Below are positions 62,380 to 64,000 of a stretch of DNA of 64,000 nucleotides, piece by piece. The stretch comes from Fulvia fulva (Eukaryota > Ascomycota > Dothideomycetes > Mycosphaerellales > Mycosphaerellaceae). Within the stretch, counting starts at the first letter, position 1. Each line of letters starts with the position of its first letter. Location of the stretch: the NCBI RefSeq assembly GCF_020509005.1, contig NC_063012.1, positions 8,060,001 to 8,124,000 on the forward strand. Reading direction: 5' to 3'. Under the pieces are notes generated by a model. That model was not told where the DNA came from. It saw only the letters and a program-made list of their open reading frames with translations, and ran no database searches. The translations under genes and the position numbers were made by a program.

Positions 62380-63999
62380 TCATCCTTGAGCGTGCTCCTC
62401 ATCGCCCAAAGGGCGATCTGTCGCTTGCCCGCCGTAGACTCCGCCATCCAGGATCCACTGCTCGTTATCATCTTCATCCATCTGCACCCGCCGCCATGTG
62501 TTTCTATTCTCCCTAACCGTATCCTTTCCCTTACCTTCGCGAGCAACTGGCCGGATAAGACCAGAAGCTAACGGATTGTGGCTGAATGCACCTCCTTGAC
62601 CAGAGGGAGCGCTTTGGTGGTGCTCTTCCACCTCTGCTTCGTCATCGTTACCAAAATCTGGCTTTTCTACCTCTGCCATCTTTCGCACGATCTTCCCACC
62701 CTTCAGGTCAATGCTAGCCACCACGCGGCGCTTCTCATACTCTGGTTTTGCGTTCCACTCCATTTCGCGGAGTATCTTTTGCTGCTTCTTCAGCTGCATT
62801 GCCCGATCCTGCGGACTCGCCCACATGTTGGTCCCTGCAGTTGGTACGTCGTAATCGGCGGCCTCATCATGGACTCGTGTGCGGCGGGCATTGTTAGCCT
62901 GGAACCCGAGAAGCCTGTCCCTGTGATCTTTCGCCTTCGCACTTGCTTCGTCGTCCGAGCCGGCGGGAGTAGATGGCTGGGAGGACAATGGCGATGATCG
63001 CGACGATGATGCTTGTGCGAGGAAATCCCGACCTGTGAACGCCCTTGCCTTTCCTTGCGCCACATCTGCTTTCTTGTGTCCAGCATTGTTAGCCTTCATC
63101 CGGGCCTCTCCACGTTCATCTCTCAGTACTCTAAGAACTTTCTGTAGTTCTTCAGCGCCCATAAGTTGTGCGCCGCAGAACGTGCAAGGGCCAAGACCCT
63201 CCTTCACGCAGATGACCTTGCCGCACTGCAGACAGTTAGGTGCCATGTCGAGGAGGGGATGCCTCGTGGCCATGCAATTGCACTTGCGTCTTTCCGTCTC
63301 AGCTGCTGATCCTGCAGATAGTCCTGGGTTGATTTGCACCTCGAGAGCACGAATTGCAGAGTCCAAGTCGGATAGAGCAGTCGAGGCTCCGTGCATGGCG
63401 GTACCGCCAGCGATATTGATCTTGGTTCTTGGAGACGGTGATGCATTTCTGGAAGACGCAGTGGATTCTCGTGTAGAACCCGATCTCTTCGTGGAAAGGG
63501 CGTCTGATATCAGAGGTCCGGAAGCAGAAGGGGGAGGCTTACTGGTGATGGGAGCACTTGTGGGAGCGGCATCATCTGTAATCAGTGGCATCTGGGTTGC
63601 ATCCGGTTTGCGTTGCAGTGCAAGATTGCCTGCTACCTGATCTTTGTGCCTCTGACGAAATGAAGCGGCCATATAATCTTGCTCATGGCGTTTCTGGTAG
63701 GCACCGGAAGTGTCACCGTGACCTTCCAGCTGGCGGGCGGGCAAAGAGTGGATATTCGCTCTCTTCTTCTGAGGCCGCGACCTCTTCGGTGTATCTGGCG
63801 TGGCTGCTGCAGCAGTGCTGGATGTGGTCCCCGTGGCTTGGCCAGGAGCCTGCGCGGGTGCGTTCTGTCGTCGAAGGTTGAAGGTAGATATGAACTCGAG
63901 GCTTCTCGCGTCATCCCCTAGCAAGTTCTTCAAGTGCTCGGCGGCTGCATCCTTGGACAGCGAGTCTGCGTAGCCAATGACCTGCTTTAGCGACTCGTC
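62380..63999 (-). CDS. TRIP4/ASC-1 type zinc-finger protein, 5' partial
   Basis: The frame enters from the right edge (first complete codon at 63999) and stops at 62380, so the N-terminus is missing. The zf-C2HC5 domain (about 63290-63165) has CNCMATRHPLLDMAPNC then CGKVICVKEGLGPCTFCG, the hallmark of activating signal cointegrator 1. The family is a subunit of the ASC-1/RQT-type helicase complex that resolves colliding ribosomes. Flanks are disordered and charged; the end is acidic (DEDDNEQWILDGGVYGG). Upstream codons read DESLKQVIGYADSLSKDAA, helical and family-like. A confident family call; fungal orthologues are often named RQT4 (yeast) by complex role. Confidence 0.93.
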   Translation of the reverse strand, partial: DESLKQVIGYADSLSKDAAAEHLKNLLGDDARSLEFISTFNLRRQNAPAQAPGQATGTTSSTAAAATPDTPKRSRPQKKRANIHSLPARQLEGHGDTSGAYQKRHEQDYMAASFRQRHKDQVAGNLALQRKPDATQMPLITDDAAPTSAPITSKPPPSASGPLISDALSTKRSGSTRESTASSRNASPSPRTKINIAGGTAMHGASTALSDLDSAIRALEVQINPGLSAGSAAETERRKCNCMATRHPLLDMAPNCLQCGKVICVKEGLGPCTFCGAQLMGAEELQKVLRVLRDERGEARMKANNAGHKKADVAQGKARAFTGRDFLAQASSSRSSPLSSQPSTPAGSDDEASAKAKDHRDRLLGFQANNARRTRVHDEAADYDVPTAGTNMWASPQDRAMQLKKQQKILREMEWNAKPEYEKRRVVASIDLKGGKIVRKMAEVEKPDFGNDDEAEVEEHHQSAPSGQGGAFSHNPLASGLIRPVAREGKGKDTVRENRNTWRRVQMDEDDNEQWILDGGVYGGQATDRPLGDEEHAQG

Positions 64000-64000
64000 G

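Overview
The window looks like nuclear DNA of a filamentous ascomycete. I infer Pezizomycotina, most likely a Dothideomycete. The basis is short introns (about 45-120 bp) with GT(A/G)NG donors, CTRAC-like branch sites and AG acceptors; a chromodomain Ty3/gypsy element beside a TA-rich tract typical of repeat-induced point mutation (RIP); and fungal forms of housekeeping proteins. No CRISPR array, tRNA or rRNA was recognised. Most genes needed manual splicing, and each joined exon set given here was checked to keep one reading frame.

Left edge (1-4411): the 3' part of a Ty3/gypsy chromovirus (reverse transcriptase, RNase H, integrase, chromodomain), its probable 3' LTR, a RIP-like tract and a 13-bp inverted repeat.

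4.7-15 kb: a BTB/POZ protein, a three-exon LYR-motif mitochondrial protein, a NatD-type N-terminal acetyltransferase that is probably fused to a coiled-coil protein, the pescadillo ribosome-biogenesis factor (NOP7) and, divergent from it, the GPI-transamidase subunit PIG-U.

15-31 kb: a large disordered protein with a C-terminal membrane anchor, COP9 signalosome subunit 4, an alpha-1,6-mannosyltransferase of the MNN10/MNN11 family, mitochondrial tyrosyl-tRNA synthetase, a DUF2470 membrane protein, and two small unknown proteins that share an almost identical C-terminal motif.

31-48 kb: a GAR (GAS2-related) domain cytoskeletal protein, urease accessory GTPase UreG, a rhomboid protease, a bHLH transcription factor, a gene-poor 3.2-kb stretch, a peroxisomal ABCD half-transporter and the KEOPS kinase BUD32.

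48-64 kb: a Ser-rich unknown protein, RNA exonuclease REX3, a ROG1-type lipase, the PP2A activator PTPA, a membrane-anchored aspartic-protease homologue that seems to lack one catalytic Asp, C-14 sterol reductase ERG24, a SAM methyltransferase, and a TRIP4/ASC-1 type zinc-finger protein cut by the window end.

The genes are a typical mixed fungal neighbourhood, not a pathway cluster. No secondary-metabolite or defence cluster is visible. The most interesting signals are the twin motif genes (27.7-30.6 kb), the acetyltransferase/coiled-coil fusion whose intron ends in the apparent stop codon, the E-box-like hexamer array near 34.9 kb, and the intact retroelement beside RIP-like DNA.
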